Shown piece after piece: positions 7,320 through 16,928 of a stretch of 64,000 nucleotides of DNA (position 1 is the first letter of the stretch; each line of letters begins with the position of its first letter). The notes under the pieces were generated by a model. That model searched no databases, was not told the DNA's origin, and saw only the letters and a program-made list of their open reading frames with translations. A program made the translations under genes and the position numbers. The DNA comes from Sulfitobacter sp. DFL-14 (lineage in GTDB: Bacteria; Pseudomonadota; Alphaproteobacteria; Rhodobacterales; Rhodobacteraceae): the NCBI RefSeq assembly GCF_003335585.1, contig NZ_QBFD01000015.1, positions 258,304-322,303 on the forward strand, in the 5' to 3' direction.

Positions 7320-9563
7320 TTACCTGTCCAAGGGGTTGGGTGGGGGGGAGGAACTGCCCGATCCGGTGCTGCCACCGCCAAAGATGTCTTTAAGGACCTG
7401 GTCAATGATATTGCCGGTCCCTTGATTGCCGCCATTGTTATCAACCGGGATCGGATCAGAGGCCAGCATTGGATCGCCCTCACCCAAACCACTGGGCGCG
7501 ATCGGGGGCGACATGGGCAGCCCTTTCAGTTCGACCCCTTCATGCGCGCGGCTCATCGCCTCGCGCCAGATGTCGGTGGGCAGGCCACCACCGGTCACGC
7601 CCTTGAGCGGGGTGTTGTCATCATAGCCCATCCAGACCCCGGCCACATAATCTGCCGAAAATCCGATGAACCAGGCATCCTTGGCCGCGGAGGTTGTCCC
7701 GGTCTTGCCGGCCAGCTCCCGACCGCCGAACTGCGCCCGCTTTCCGGTGCCGTCCGAAATCACCTTCTCCATCATGTAGACCAGCTGGCGCGCCGCTTCT
7801 TCCTGGATGACCCGTTCGCCGATACCCCCGCCGGTCCCCATCAGTGGCTCACTGTCTCCCATCAGGCGCAGATCCACCAGCCCGTAGGGGGTGACGGAGG
7901 AACCGCCGTTGAGAATGCCCGCATAGGCGCCGGTCATCTCGATCAGCGTGCTTTCCGAAGCACCGAGGGCGAGTGCCGGACCGGCGGCGAGGTCATTCTT
8001 GATCCCGAATTGGTCGGACACCCGGCTGACCAGATCGCGCCCGACGCTTTCCGAGATTTTGACCGCAGGAATATTCAATGAATCTTTCAAGGCATGGGTC
8101 AGCGTCACCGGGCCGATAAAACGGTTGGTATAGTTTCTGGGGCACCATTGGCCTGACCCGGGGATGTTCATGCAAAACGGTTCGTCCACAACGATGTCAT
8201 TGGGCGAATATCCCAGATCAAGCGCAGCGGCATAGACAAAGGGCTTGAAGGCGGAGCCGGTCTGCCTCAGGGCCTGGGTCGCACGGTTGAAGGCCCCCGC
8301 CACCTTGGTCTTGCGCCCGCCCACCATGGCACGCACGGCACCGTCCGCCGACATGATGATGACCGCGGCCTGCGCCGTTGATCCCTCGCGGACCTTGTTC
8401 TCGAAGACCCACTTCAGCCCGTCCTCGGCGGCCTTCTGGATGCGTTGATCCAGGGTGGTGCGAATGATCACGTCCTCGGTCGTGTTGCGGGTAAAAAACT
8501 CCGGCCCCGTCGACATGACCCAATCCGCGAAATAGCCACCCGCGCGGGCTTCTGCCGCTTCGGACAATTCGGCGGGGTTCGCCATGGCCGTTTCGGCCTC
8601 CCCGGCCGACAGATACCCCTGCTCACGCATCAGCCGGATCACCGTTGCCGCCCGGTTCTGCGCCCGGTCGAGGTTGTTTGTCGGCGACAGGACGGAAGGC
8701 GAGGTCAGTAGCCCGGCCAGCATTGCAGCCTCGGAAGGATTGACCGCCGCTGCCGACTTGCCAAAGAACCGCTGCGCGGCGGCCTCGGCCCCATAGGCAC
8801 CGCCACCCATGTAGGCACGGTTCAGGTAGATGGAGAGGATATCGTTCTTGGAATACTTGACCTCCATCGCCATGGCATAGAGCGCTTCCTTGGCCTTGCG
8901 CTGCAGGTTGCCGGCGCGGCACCCGGCCTCGTATTCCTTCTCGGTCTGGCCCGTCGTGGGGTCAAAGGGCTCTCCCAGGCAGATCAGTTTGGCAGTCTGC
9001 TGGGTGATGGTCGAACCACCGTGCCCGGAAAGCGGCCCGCGGCCCTCGCTCAGGTTGATGCGCACGGCAGAGGCGATGCCGCGCGGGCTGATCCCGAAAT
9101 GGCGGTAGAACCGCTTGTCCTCGGCCGCGACAACGGCATTCTTGAGGTGTTTTGACACGCTGTCGGCAGTGACCACACCGCCAAATTGATCGCCGCGCCA
9201 GGCAAAGACATCGCCGTTGCGGTCCAGCAAGGTGACAGAGCCGCGCGCGCGGCCATCCAGCAGCGCCTCCAGCGGGGGCAATGTGGTATAGAAATAGCCC
9301 ACGGCCAGCGCGAGGCACAGAACGGCAACCGCCGTCACCCGCCAGACGATCTTCCAGATCAGCCGCAGAATCCAAGACACCAGCGCCGACAGCAGACCGA
9401 TGATTCCGCCGCGACGTGGCTTTTTGGTGCGGGCGGGTTTGCGCCGCACCGGAGCCTTCTTCGCAACCGGTTTCTTGGCAGGCTGTTTCGCAGCAGCCTT
9501 GCTTTTGGACGGATAGCGCTTGTCCGCCACCAACGGGCGTTTGCGCTTTGATGAATCACTCAT
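7320..9563 (-). CDS. Class A penicillin-binding protein 1A-type (transglycosylase/transpeptidase)
   Basis: 747 aa from ATG 9563; an in-frame TTG at 9608 would add 15 residues. A Lys/Pro/Ala-rich basic cytoplasmic tail (residues 5-52) precedes one membrane helix (about 68-92). The GT51 domain has EDKRFYRHFGIS (catalytic Glu148) and GGSTITQQTAKL. The transpeptidase domain has SAFK (437-440), SLN (495-497) and KTGT (620-623). It polymerises and cross-links peptidoglycan. The tail is Gly/Ser/Pro-rich. The motif set is complete, so it should be active. It is monocistronic, divergent from glnK. Confidence 0.95.
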   Translation of the reverse strand: MSDSSKRKRPLVADKRYPSKSKAAAKQPAKKPVAKKAPVRRKPARTKKPRRGGIIGLLSALVSWILRLIWKIVWRVTAVAVLCLALAVGYFYTTLPPLEALLDGRARGSVTLLDRNGDVFAWRGDQFGGVVTADSVSKHLKNAVVAAEDKRFYRHFGISPRGIASAVRINLSEGRGPLSGHGGSTITQQTAKLICLGEPFDPTTGQTEKEYEAGCRAGNLQRKAKEALYAMAMEVKYSKNDILSIYLNRAYMGGGAYGAEAAAQRFFGKSAAAVNPSEAAMLAGLLTSPSVLSPTNNLDRAQNRAATVIRLMREQGYLSAGEAETAMANPAELSEAAEARAGGYFADWVMSTGPEFFTRNTTEDVIIRTTLDQRIQKAAEDGLKWVFENKVREGSTAQAAVIIMSADGAVRAMVGGRKTKVAGAFNRATQALRQTGSAFKPFVYAAALDLGYSPNDIVVDEPFCMNIPGSGQWCPRNYTNRFIGPVTLTHALKDSLNIPAVKISESVGRDLVSRVSDQFGIKNDLAAGPALALGASESTLIEMTGAYAGILNGGSSVTPYGLVDLRLMGDSEPLMGTGGGIGERVIQEEAARQLVYMMEKVISDGTGKRAQFGGRELAGKTGTTSAAKDAWFIGFSADYVAGVWMGYDDNTPLKGVTGGGLPTDIWREAMSRAHEGVELKGLPMSPPIAPSGLGEGDPMLASDPIPVDNNGGNQGTGNIIDQVLKDIFGGGSTGSGSSSPPPNPLDR

Positions 9564-9565
9564 GA

Positions 9566-10159
<594 letters not shown>

Positions 10160-10188
10160 ACCTTCCCCTAGATCTGAGGAAACCCGAA

Positions 10189-11496
10189 ATGAACAAACTC
10201 AAATATATCCCGCTGGCCACCGCGATTGCGTTGGTGCCCACGCTGGGGGCGGCCCAGGATGCGGAATTTGCATCACTCGCCCAGACAACATTCATCTTCA
10301 ACACGCTGCTGTTCCTGATCGGCGGCTTTCTGGTGTTCTGGATGGCCGCAGGCTTTGCCATGCTCGAAGCCGGGCTTGTCCGGTCCAAGAACGTCACCAC
10401 CCAGCTGACCAAGAACATGGGCCTCTTCGGCATCGCCGCAATCATGTACTGGCTGATCGGCTATAACGTGATGTATCCCGGTGACGGCAACTGGATGATG
10501 GACGGCGTGCTTGGCACGATCGCCCCCAAGGACATCAAGACGGACATCGACGCAGGCGGCTACTCCAACGCCTCCGACTTCTTCTTTCAGTTGATGTTCT
10601 GCGCCACCACCGCTTCCATCGTTTCGGGTACTTTGGCCGAACGGGTGAAGCTCTGGCCCTTCCTGATCTTCGTTGTTGTGCTGACCGGCCTGATCTACCC
10701 GATCGAGGCATCCTGGCAGTGGGGCGGCGGTTTCCTTTCCGCGATGGGCTTCTCTGACTTTGCGGGCTCCACACTGGTGCACGCCGCAGGTGGCTTTGCT
10801 GCCCTGGCCGGTGTCATTATCCTGGGACCGCGCATCGGCAAATATGCCAAGGACGGCCGTGTGGTGCCGATGCCGGGTTCCAGCCTTCCGCTGGCGACGC
10901 TGGGTACGTTCATCCTGTGGATGGGCTGGTTCGGCTTCAACGGTGCATCCCAGCTCGCCATGGGCACGCTGGAAGATGTCGATGCGGTTGCACAGATCTT
11001 TGCAAACACCAACATGGCGGCAGCAGCCGGTGCCGTCGCGGCGCTGATCCTGACACAGGTCCTGTACCGCAAGGTCGACCTGACGATGGTGCTGAACGGC
11101 GCACTTGCCGGTCTGGTCTCCATCACCGCTGGCCCGCTTGACCCGACGCTCTTTGGCGCGCTCTGGATTGGCGCTGTGGGCGGTGTCATCGTGGTCTTCG
11201 CGGTGCCCTTCCTTGACAAGCTCAAGATCGACGATGTGGTCGGCGCGATCCCGGTTCACCTGGTCGCGGGTTTCTGGGGCACATTGGTGGTGCCGGTCTA
11301 CACCGACGGGACATCCTTCGTGACGCAGATCATCGGCTTTGTCGCCATCGGTGCCTTTGTTTTCATCTCAAGCTTCATCGTCTTCAGCATCCTCAAAGCC
11401 GTGATGGGCATCCGGGTGAGCGAAGAAGCGGAAATCCAGGGTCTGGATACAACCGAATTGGGCATGGAAGCCTATCCGGAGTTCTCCAAGGGCTGA
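10189..11496 (+). CDS. amtB: Ammonium transporter AmtB
   Basis: 435 aa. An N-terminal signal sequence (MNKLKYIPLATAIALVP to AAQ) is followed by 11 predicted helices. The Amt signatures FFFQLMFCATTASIVSGTLAERVK and DFAGSTLVHAAGGFAALAG are present, as are both pore His residues (in LVHAAGG and IPVHLVAGFWGT). It conducts ammonium as NH3/NH4+ across the inner membrane and is blocked by GlnK when nitrogen is ample. It is cotranscribed with glnK and ends in a strong terminator. Confidence 0.97.
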   Translation: MNKLKYIPLATAIALVPTLGAAQDAEFASLAQTTFIFNTLLFLIGGFLVFWMAAGFAMLEAGLVRSKNVTTQLTKNMGLFGIAAIMYWLIGYNVMYPGDGNWMMDGVLGTIAPKDIKTDIDAGGYSNASDFFFQLMFCATTASIVSGTLAERVKLWPFLIFVVVLTGLIYPIEASWQWGGGFLSAMGFSDFAGSTLVHAAGGFAALAGVIILGPRIGKYAKDGRVVPMPGSSLPLATLGTFILWMGWFGFNGASQLAMGTLEDVDAVAQIFANTNMAAAAGAVAALILTQVLYRKVDLTMVLNGALAGLVSITAGPLDPTLFGALWIGAVGGVIVVFAVPFLDKLKIDDVVGAIPVHLVAGFWGTLVVPVYTDGTSFVTQIIGFVAIGAFVFISSFIVFSILKAVMGIRVSEEAEIQGLDTTELGMEAYPEFSKG

Positions 11497-11519
11497 TCCC
11501 CTCAAACCCTGTGGCAGCG

Positions 11520-11548
11520 AACCCGGCCTTTCGAGGCCGGGTTTTTTT
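11520..11548 (+). terminator. Intrinsic terminator of glnK-amtB
   Basis: A 10-bp stem AACCCGGCCT (11520-11529) pairs with AGGCCGGGTT (11534-11543) around a 4-nt loop and is followed by a run of T. It starts 24 nt after the amtB stop. Confidence 0.95.
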
Positions 11549-11711
11549 ATGCCGCCCGCCCCGATCGGCCCATCAGCCAGATCTGGCCGACCCGCCTTCA
11601 TCAAGATCACCCATCGGAAACCGCAACCACCCCTGCCGGATTTCCAAACAGATCAGACGGGACACGCGATCACCGCGCGCCGTACCTGACCTACCCCGAG
11701 AGGATCAGACC

Positions 11712-11774
11712 ATAAGTGAGATTGCAGACAAGGCCAAGGGCGCGGTCAACGGCGCATTTGGCAACAAGATCTGA
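11712..11774 (+). pseudogene. Possible CsbD-like microprotein or remnant
   Basis: Between the amtB terminator and the aminotransferase terminator (about 11549-11804) there is no confident gene. A 19-residue stretch, SEIADKAKGAVNGAFGNKI, ends in TGA at 11772-11774 and sits after GAGAGGA with good spacing, but the codon at the start position is ATA. The K-A-K-G-A-V-N-x-A-x-G-N-K pattern recalls the repeat of CsbD-like stress proteins. It may be a decayed gene whose ATG mutated to ATA, or chance. Confidence 0.2.
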
Positions 11775-11804
11775 TCCCGACGACATTCGGGATTGAAACA
11801 TCCG

Positions 11805-11836
11805 GGGGCCCGCGCCGAACGATCAGCGCGGGCCCC
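11805..11836. terminator. GC-rich hairpin between convergent units
   Basis: A perfect 11-bp stem GGGGCCCGCGC (11805-11815) / GCGCGGGCCCC (11826-11836) with a 10-nt loop lies just past the aminotransferase stop (11850, minus strand). The T run is weak (TTT on the plus side), so it may act as an mRNA 3' stabiliser or a weak bidirectional terminator. Confidence 0.65.
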
Positions 11837-11849
11837 TTTGATGTCCTGC

Positions 11850-13034
11850 TCAGATACCGACGTCGATAATCGCCCGGGCAAGGATCGGAATGGTCTGCTG
11901 GTTCAGGCCGGCAATATTCATCCGGCTGTCACCCACCATATAGACCCCGTGTTTGGCGCGCAGCTCCTCGACCTTTTCAGGCGTCGTGCCAAGGCGCGAA
12001 AACATCCCCCGGTGCTGCGCAAGGAAACCGAAACGATCAGATCCCGTCAGGCGCTGCAATTCACCGGCAAGCTGGGTCCGCAGGTTCAGCATGGTGCCGC
12101 GCACGTCTTCCAGCTCCTGCATCCAGTCCTCCCGCAGCGCAGCGTCGTTCAGAATCGTCGTCACGATCCGCGCCCCGTGGTCCGGCGGGAAGCTGTAGTT
12201 CTGGCGGTTGAGGAACGCCAAAGTATCCTGATTGAGCTTGCGCGCCGCCGGGTCGGCAGCAATGGCCATCAGAAGACCTGTCCGCTCCCGGTAGATCCCG
12301 AAGTTCTTTGAACAACTGGCGGCGATCAGGCATTCCGGCACTGCTGCCGCGATCTTGCGGGTCGCGGCGGCATCTTCTGCCAGCCCGTCGCCAAAGCCCT
12401 GATAGGCGATGTCGATCATCGGCGTGGCGCCGGTTTCCTGCAACACCTTGATGACGGCATCCCATTCACTGGAGTTCAGGTTCGCCCCGGTCGGGTTGTG
12501 ACAGCAGCCGTGCAACAGGATCACATCGCCTGCATGCGCCTTTCTCAGGTCCGCGAGCATGCCGTCGAAATCGACTCCGCGCGACTCATCGTCGAAGTAG
12601 CGGTAGTTCACCACCTCCATGCCAAGATACTTCAGGATCGACAGGTGGTTGGGCCAGGTCGGGTCCGACACGAACACCCGTGCATCCGGGCGGGCCATCT
12701 GGATCAGCTCGAACGCCTGACGCACCGCACCGGTGCCGCCCGGTGTCGCCGCCGCAGCCACGGTGTCGCGCGGAACAGCCCCCGCCAGCACCAGTTCGAT
12801 CATCGCATCGGAGAAGGCCGGATCACCAATAAGCCCGGTGTAGACCTTGCTGTCCTGCGACTGCCAAATCTGCTGTTCCGCCGCCTTTACGGCCCGCATC
12901 ACGGGGGTGAGGCCTGTCGCGTCCTTGTAGACGCCGACACCAAGGTCGATCTTGGTGTCCCGCGGGTCGTCGCGGTACATCTGCATCAGGGCAAGGATCT
13001 TGTCCGCAGGCTGACTTTGTAGGGTTTCGAACAT
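11850..13034 (-). CDS. Aromatic/aspartate aminotransferase (class I, PLP)
   Basis: 394 aa from ATG 13034; the start MFETLQSQPADKILALMQMYRDD fits the family and lies 1 nt after the sulfurtransferase stop. Class I motifs are present: GVGVYKD, the Asn/Pro loop HNPTGANL, PLP Lys243 in SCSKNFGIYRERTG, and RMNIAGL with the carboxylate-binding Arg near the end. These residues fit the AspC/TyrB subgroup, which exchanges amino groups between aspartate or aromatic amino acids and 2-oxoglutarate. Substrate preference cannot be read from sequence alone. It is cotranscribed with sseA. Confidence 0.92.
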   Translation of the reverse strand: MFETLQSQPADKILALMQMYRDDPRDTKIDLGVGVYKDATGLTPVMRAVKAAEQQIWQSQDSKVYTGLIGDPAFSDAMIELVLAGAVPRDTVAAAATPGGTGAVRQAFELIQMARPDARVFVSDPTWPNHLSILKYLGMEVVNYRYFDDESRGVDFDGMLADLRKAHAGDVILLHGCCHNPTGANLNSSEWDAVIKVLQETGATPMIDIAYQGFGDGLAEDAAATRKIAAAVPECLIAASCSKNFGIYRERTGLLMAIAADPAARKLNQDTLAFLNRQNYSFPPDHGARIVTTILNDAALREDWMQELEDVRGTMLNLRTQLAGELQRLTGSDRFGFLAQHRGMFSRLGTTPEKVEELRAKHGVYMVGDSRMNIAGLNQQTIPILARAIIDVGI

Positions 13035-13035
13035 C

Positions 13036-13890
13036 TTATGCGTCTCCGGTAGCGATCGGCACGGTGGGGAACATCCCCCATTCCGCCCATGATCCATCAT
13101 AAAGTGACCACGAGGTCTGCCCCATCCGCTCAAGCGCCAGCGCCAGGATTGCGGCCGTGACACCCGACCCGCAGGTCGTGATGACCGGTTTCGCGGGATC
13201 GACGCCTGCTGCTTCGAAAACCGCGCGCAGGGCGTCGGGATCCTTCATGGTCTTGTCATCGTTCAACAGGGTCTCGTAATGCACGTTGCGCGACCCCGGA
13301 ATATGGCCCGCGCGCAGCCCCTCACGTGGTTCCGGCGCATCGCCACGGAACCGGGCGGGTGCCCGCGCATCGACGATCTGCGGCTCCCCCAGCTTGGAAG
13401 CCTGGGCCACCTGCGTCACATCCCGGACAAGCTGGTTCTGCAGGCGGACCGTCATATGGCGATCACGCGGAATCGGCGGCATGTCTTCCGTCGGGTGCCC
13501 CTCGGCCACCCATTTGGGCAATCCGCCGTCCAGCACCGCGACATTTTCCTGACCCATCAGGCGGAACAGCCACCAGACCCGCGCTGCAGAGAGCAGACCG
13601 GCCCCGTCATAGACCACCACCTGGTGCCCGTCGCCCACGCCCATCGCGCGCATCCGCGACATGAACTTTTCCACCGGCGGCGCCATATGCGGCAGGTCCG
13701 AACGCCCATCCGAAATTTCGTCAATGTCGAAAAACCGGGCGCCTGGAATATGGCCGGCATCATACTCGGCCTTTGCGTCACGGCCCGCATCCGGCAAATA
13801 CCATGAGGCATCCAGCAACCGCAGGTCCGGGTCCTTGAGGTGCTTGGCCAACCATGCGGTGGACACGAGCGTCTTGGGATCATCAACCAT
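13036..13890 (-). CDS. sseA: 3-mercaptopyruvate sulfurtransferase (two-rhodanese protein)
   Basis: 284 aa from ATG 13890, chosen for AAGGA 7-8 nt upstream. Two rhodanese domains are visible: an inactive N-terminal one (AEYDAGHIPGARFFDIDEIS) and a C-terminal active one (GHIPGSRNVHYE) with catalytic Cys240 in CGSGVTA. CGSGVT is the loop of mercaptopyruvate sulfurtransferases, whereas thiosulfate sulfurtransferases have CRxGx[R/T]. It moves sulfur from 3-mercaptopyruvate, made by cysteine transamination, to thiols or cyanide. That fits the adjacent aminotransferase, which could make the substrate. Confidence 0.93.
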   Translation of the reverse strand: MVDDPKTLVSTAWLAKHLKDPDLRLLDASWYLPDAGRDAKAEYDAGHIPGARFFDIDEISDGRSDLPHMAPPVEKFMSRMRAMGVGDGHQVVVYDGAGLLSAARVWWLFRLMGQENVAVLDGGLPKWVAEGHPTEDMPPIPRDRHMTVRLQNQLVRDVTQVAQASKLGEPQIVDARAPARFRGDAPEPREGLRAGHIPGSRNVHYETLLNDDKTMKDPDALRAVFEAAGVDPAKPVITTCGSGVTAAILALALERMGQTSWSLYDGSWAEWGMFPTVPIATGDA

Positions 13891-13974
13891 GGGCAGTCCT
13901 TCTAGAAAATGGCTCCATTCTTGCCTAGCCGCGCTGATGCAAACTGGCAAGAGCGCGCCCCGGTTGCAGCGTGA

Positions 13975-14622
13975 TTACGGGCGTTCCTCGCCGGGAAACG
14001 GATCCGTTTCCTGCAACAACGGGCTGCCCGACATTCCGGACCACCACGCCGAAAGGTCGGGATACTCTGCCAAAAGCTCTGCACCCGCCGCAACCCGCGT
14101 CAGATAGTCGATGACCGGGGCCAGATGCAGATCGGCAAGGGTCAAAGCCTGGCCATCCAGCACCAGCCCCTCCGCCGCGATGGAATTGATAAGTTTCAGG
14201 CCGGGCCTGCCCGCTTTGATACCGGCCGCGACCTGATCGGCATCAAAGGGTTCATTCATCAGCGGTGCGTAGAAGCCGTTGGAGAACACCTGCCGGACAA
14301 GGGGCCAATACAGGCTGGTATCCACGATGCCAAAGACCTGATCCATCCGTGCAAGTCTCTGTGTGTCGTCGGGCAGCAGGTGCATGGCACCACTGACCCG
14401 CGCCAGATAGCGCAGGATCGCCGCCGTCTCGGTCAGCGTGAAATCACCGTGACGCAGAACCGGCACGCGGGCCAGCGGGGTGAAACGATCCAACGCGGTC
14501 GGATCGGAAAACGGGTCTACCTCGACATAGCTGGCCTTCAGGCGCATTTTGATCAGGGCAACCCGGACAATCCGCGTGTAGACCGAATGCCTGAACCCGA
14601 TCAGCGTGAAACCGTCAGCCAT
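13975..14622 (-). CDS. Glutathione S-transferase family protein
   Basis: 215 aa with a thioredoxin-like N-terminal domain ([22 protein letters not shown], then the cis-Pro loop [24 protein letters not shown]) and an all-helical C-terminal domain. The T/E-T-AAIL strand-loop is the usual gamma-glutamyl contact. The conserved N-terminal catalytic position (Ser/Tyr/Cys) is S13 or Y15 in RHSVYTR. The substrate is unknown. Its start overlaps smpB by 8 nt, so the two are cotranscribed. Confidence 0.88.
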   Translation of the reverse strand: MADGFTLIGFRHSVYTRIVRVALIKMRLKASYVEVDPFSDPTALDRFTPLARVPVLRHGDFTLTETAAILRYLARVSGAMHLLPDDTQRLARMDQVFGIVDTSLYWPLVRQVFSNGFYAPLMNEPFDADQVAAGIKAGRPGLKLINSIAAEGLVLDGQALTLADLHLAPVIDYLTRVAAGAELLAEYPDLSAWWSGMSGSPLLQETDPFPGEERP

Positions 14623-15103
14623 GATCTTTGAGCAGACGCGCCTTTTGCCGCGACCAGTCGCGTTTCGCCGACGTCTCGCGTTTGTCGTGGTTCTTCTTGC
14701 CCTTGGCGACGCCGATCTTCAGCTTTGCCATGCCGCGATGGTTGAAATACATCACCAGCGGCACCAGCGTCATCCCCTTGCGCTGGGTGGCATTCCACAA
14801 ATCCGCCATCTGCTTGCGCGAGACGAGCAACTTGCGCCGCCGCCTTTCGTCATGCTGAAACGTCTTTGCCTGCGCATAAGGCGCCACATAGGAGTTGACC
14901 AACCACAGCTCGCCCTCTTCAACAGCCGCATAGCTTTCCGCGATATTCGCGCCGCCCTGCCGAAGGGATTTTACCTCTGACCCCTCCAGGATAATGCCGC
15001 ATTCGATATCTTCCTCGATAGCGTAATCGTACCGCGCCCGGCGGTTTTCGGCGATCACCTTGTAATTGGGATCAGATTTCGTGGCGGATTTGACCTGTGA
15101 CAT
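14615..15103 (-). CDS. smpB: SsrA-binding protein SmpB
   Basis: 162 aa from ATG 15103 ([27 protein letters not shown]). The OB-fold text ([55 protein letters not shown]...RDW near the end) is typical. SmpB binds tmRNA and places it in the A site of stalled ribosomes for trans-translation. The tmRNA gene is not in this window. It is the first gene of a pair with the GST. Confidence 0.97.
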   Translation of the reverse strand: MSQVKSATKSDPNYKVIAENRRARYDYAIEEDIECGIILEGSEVKSLRQGGANIAESYAAVEEGELWLVNSYVAPYAQAKTFQHDERRRRKLLVSRKQMADLWNATQRKGMTLVPLVMYFNHRGMAKLKIGVAKGKKNHDKRETSAKRDWSRQKARLLKDHG

Positions 15104-15356
15104 GCAGGCAGATGTAGAGCGCACCCCAAGCCAGCGCAAGGTTCGGCACCGCGCTTTCGCAGTTGCATTGTCCTTAAAACGGAAAGCACCAGCGGCATTG
15201 TTTACAACTTTGGGGAGAGTTCCGCACATTTCCGCCAAACTTCTGCAGCAAGTGACGGCATCTTTCACGCGGCGGATATGATCCACCCCTCTGCCAAGAG
15301 ACGCGCCATCGCCGCGCGGCGTGTCCTGGCGGCGAGTTCAAACGCGCATTAAGCGT

Positions 15357-15926
15357 CTATTGCCCGCGCTTCTGAGAGCGTCGCAGGTGATGCACGGCCA
15401 GCAGCAGCGAAAGCGTGGCAGCAATGCCGCCGCCCCAGACAATGACGGGAACATGGTGGATATGGCCCAGCACCCGCGCCAGAACCGCCCCCACAAGATG
15501 CCCGACCAGGATGTAGAACAAAGCCCAGATCGCAGATGAAACAGCGGTGATCGCGCCATAGCGGCGATAGGTGATCTCTGTCTGGGCCAGCGCCAAGGGA
15601 ACCAATATCCGCATGCCGGGTATAAAGCGAAAGGACGCGGCAAACCGGCCGGGCTGGCTTCGGACCTTGCCCAGCAGTGCCGCAATCCGGCTTCCCGCCA
15701 GTTGACGCTGCACAAACGGGTGAGACCGAAAACGCCGCCCGAGCCAGAAAAACAATGTATCCGCGATCCAGGCACCTGACCCGATGGCAAGCAACACCGG
15801 AAAAAACGGCAGGACATGCCGGTGCACCAGCGCGCCACCCATGATTGCAACGGATTCCCCTTCGATCCCACATCCAAGGAACAGAGCCGGCACGCCATAG
15901 TTGCTGACAAGGCTTTCCAGGCTCAC
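15357..15926 (-). CDS. DedA/VTT-domain inner-membrane protein
   Basis: 189 aa from a GTG at 15926. The family hallmarks are a Gly/Glu-rich re-entrant start (LGCGIEGESVAIMGGALVHR), a G-x-W-x-x-D segment (GSGAWIADTLFFWLGRR), and FRFIPGMRILVPLALAQTEITYRRY, the conserved F-x-R-x-x-P-x-x-R motif. DedA proteins are polytopic membrane proteins linked to proton-motive-force homeostasis and undecaprenyl-phosphate or phospholipid recycling. It is short for the family. It is monocistronic; the 15104-15356 spacer to smpB holds no gene. Confidence 0.88.
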   Translation of the reverse strand: MSLESLVSNYGVPALFLGCGIEGESVAIMGGALVHRHVLPFFPVLLAIGSGAWIADTLFFWLGRRFRSHPFVQRQLAGSRIAALLGKVRSQPGRFAASFRFIPGMRILVPLALAQTEITYRRYGAITAVSSAIWALFYILVGHLVGAVLARVLGHIHHVPVIVWGGGIAATLSLLLAVHHLRRSQKRGQ

Positions 15927-15960
15927 GGCATCACCCTATGGCCAGGGTCTGCCATGGCCC

Positions 15961-16779
15961 TCAATCGCCCAGTTTGGCGTGCACTTCGTCCAGGTCGATT
16001 TCGCCCACCGGCATCTTGTTGCCCGGATTCTCGAAATCATACTTGAACAATTCGAAGTCGCGTTTGTAGATTTCGCGCATCAGGTGCATCGACAGATCGT
16101 CGAAGTAATCTTCGACCGGATGGGCCCGTTTGGGGCCGTGCCCCTCGCTCTCGTTGAACCGCGGGATATCGGCAAGGTGGACCTGGTGGGATGTCTCAAT
16201 CGCATCCAGCACGTCCTGCATCCCGTCGTTGAATGCCTCGGTCCAGAAAATCTTGTCATAGCGCCCACCGTTCACGATGAAGGTGCTGACATGGCCGGAC
16301 ATGGCCGACCAGTGGATGTCCGGGTCCATCGGCCGCCGCCACCGGATGGTATCGCGGGCGAACAACAGGAACCTGCGGAAACTGGCAATCTGGTCGAACT
16401 CCTGCTTGCCGTCATCGCCGCCGACTTCGATGCCATACTTCTGGATCAGCAGGGGGACCAGGTTGCCGCGATAGCGTTTGCCGTTGCGCTGGATGCCGCA
16501 GATCTTGTCGAAGAACGAGCTCAGGATCCGCGTGTAGGGATTGCGCACGCAGGTAAAGGCGTAGGACTTGTGGCCCTTGACGTTCTCGGTGATCGGAAGT
16601 TGCGAGGCATCCAGTGCCCATTTGTGCAACCCGGACTGTGCATCATGGATATCACCGTCAAAGAATTCGCCGTGGTCGGAGTAGTACATGATCTGCCCGA
16701 TTGTCGAACAGGCGCACTTGGGCACCACCCGATAGACCACGCTTTCGCTTTCCGTCATCCATGTTCCGGGAAACCCCAT
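15961..16779 (-). CDS. Sulfotransferase family 2 protein
   Basis: 272 aa from ATG 16779, preferred because AGAGG sits 9 nt upstream; an in-frame TTG at 16869 would add 30 poorly conserved-looking residues. The 5' PAPS loop is VPKCACSTIGQ (residues 19-29) and the 3' phosphate loop is CVRNPYTRILSSF (about 77-89). Membrane-bound eukaryotic members of the family sulfate glycans. This one has no TM or signal peptide, so it should act in the cytoplasm on a glycan or lipid-linked acceptor. It is divergent from a glycosyltransferase across a 150-bp AT-rich spacer, which suggests joint regulation. Confidence 0.88.
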   Translation of the reverse strand: MGFPGTWMTESESVVYRVVPKCACSTIGQIMYYSDHGEFFDGDIHDAQSGLHKWALDASQLPITENVKGHKSYAFTCVRNPYTRILSSFFDKICGIQRNGKRYRGNLVPLLIQKYGIEVGGDDGKQEFDQIASFRRFLLFARDTIRWRRPMDPDIHWSAMSGHVSTFIVNGGRYDKIFWTEAFNDGMQDVLDAIETSHQVHLADIPRFNESEGHGPKRAHPVEDYFDDLSMHLMREIYKRDFELFKYDFENPGNKMPVGEIDLDEVHAKLGD

Positions 16780-16928
16780 AGCCGACTGCCTCTCACTCGT
16801 TCTATCATGACTGTTTTTAGCAACAGTTCTGAGTTGCCGCAAAAAAGCAAATAAATGCGGTTTATTCAATGTTGCTTCATCATTATCTAGGTAAACAATA
16901 CAAGGTAAAGAGGCAGTTCGTTTCAGCC

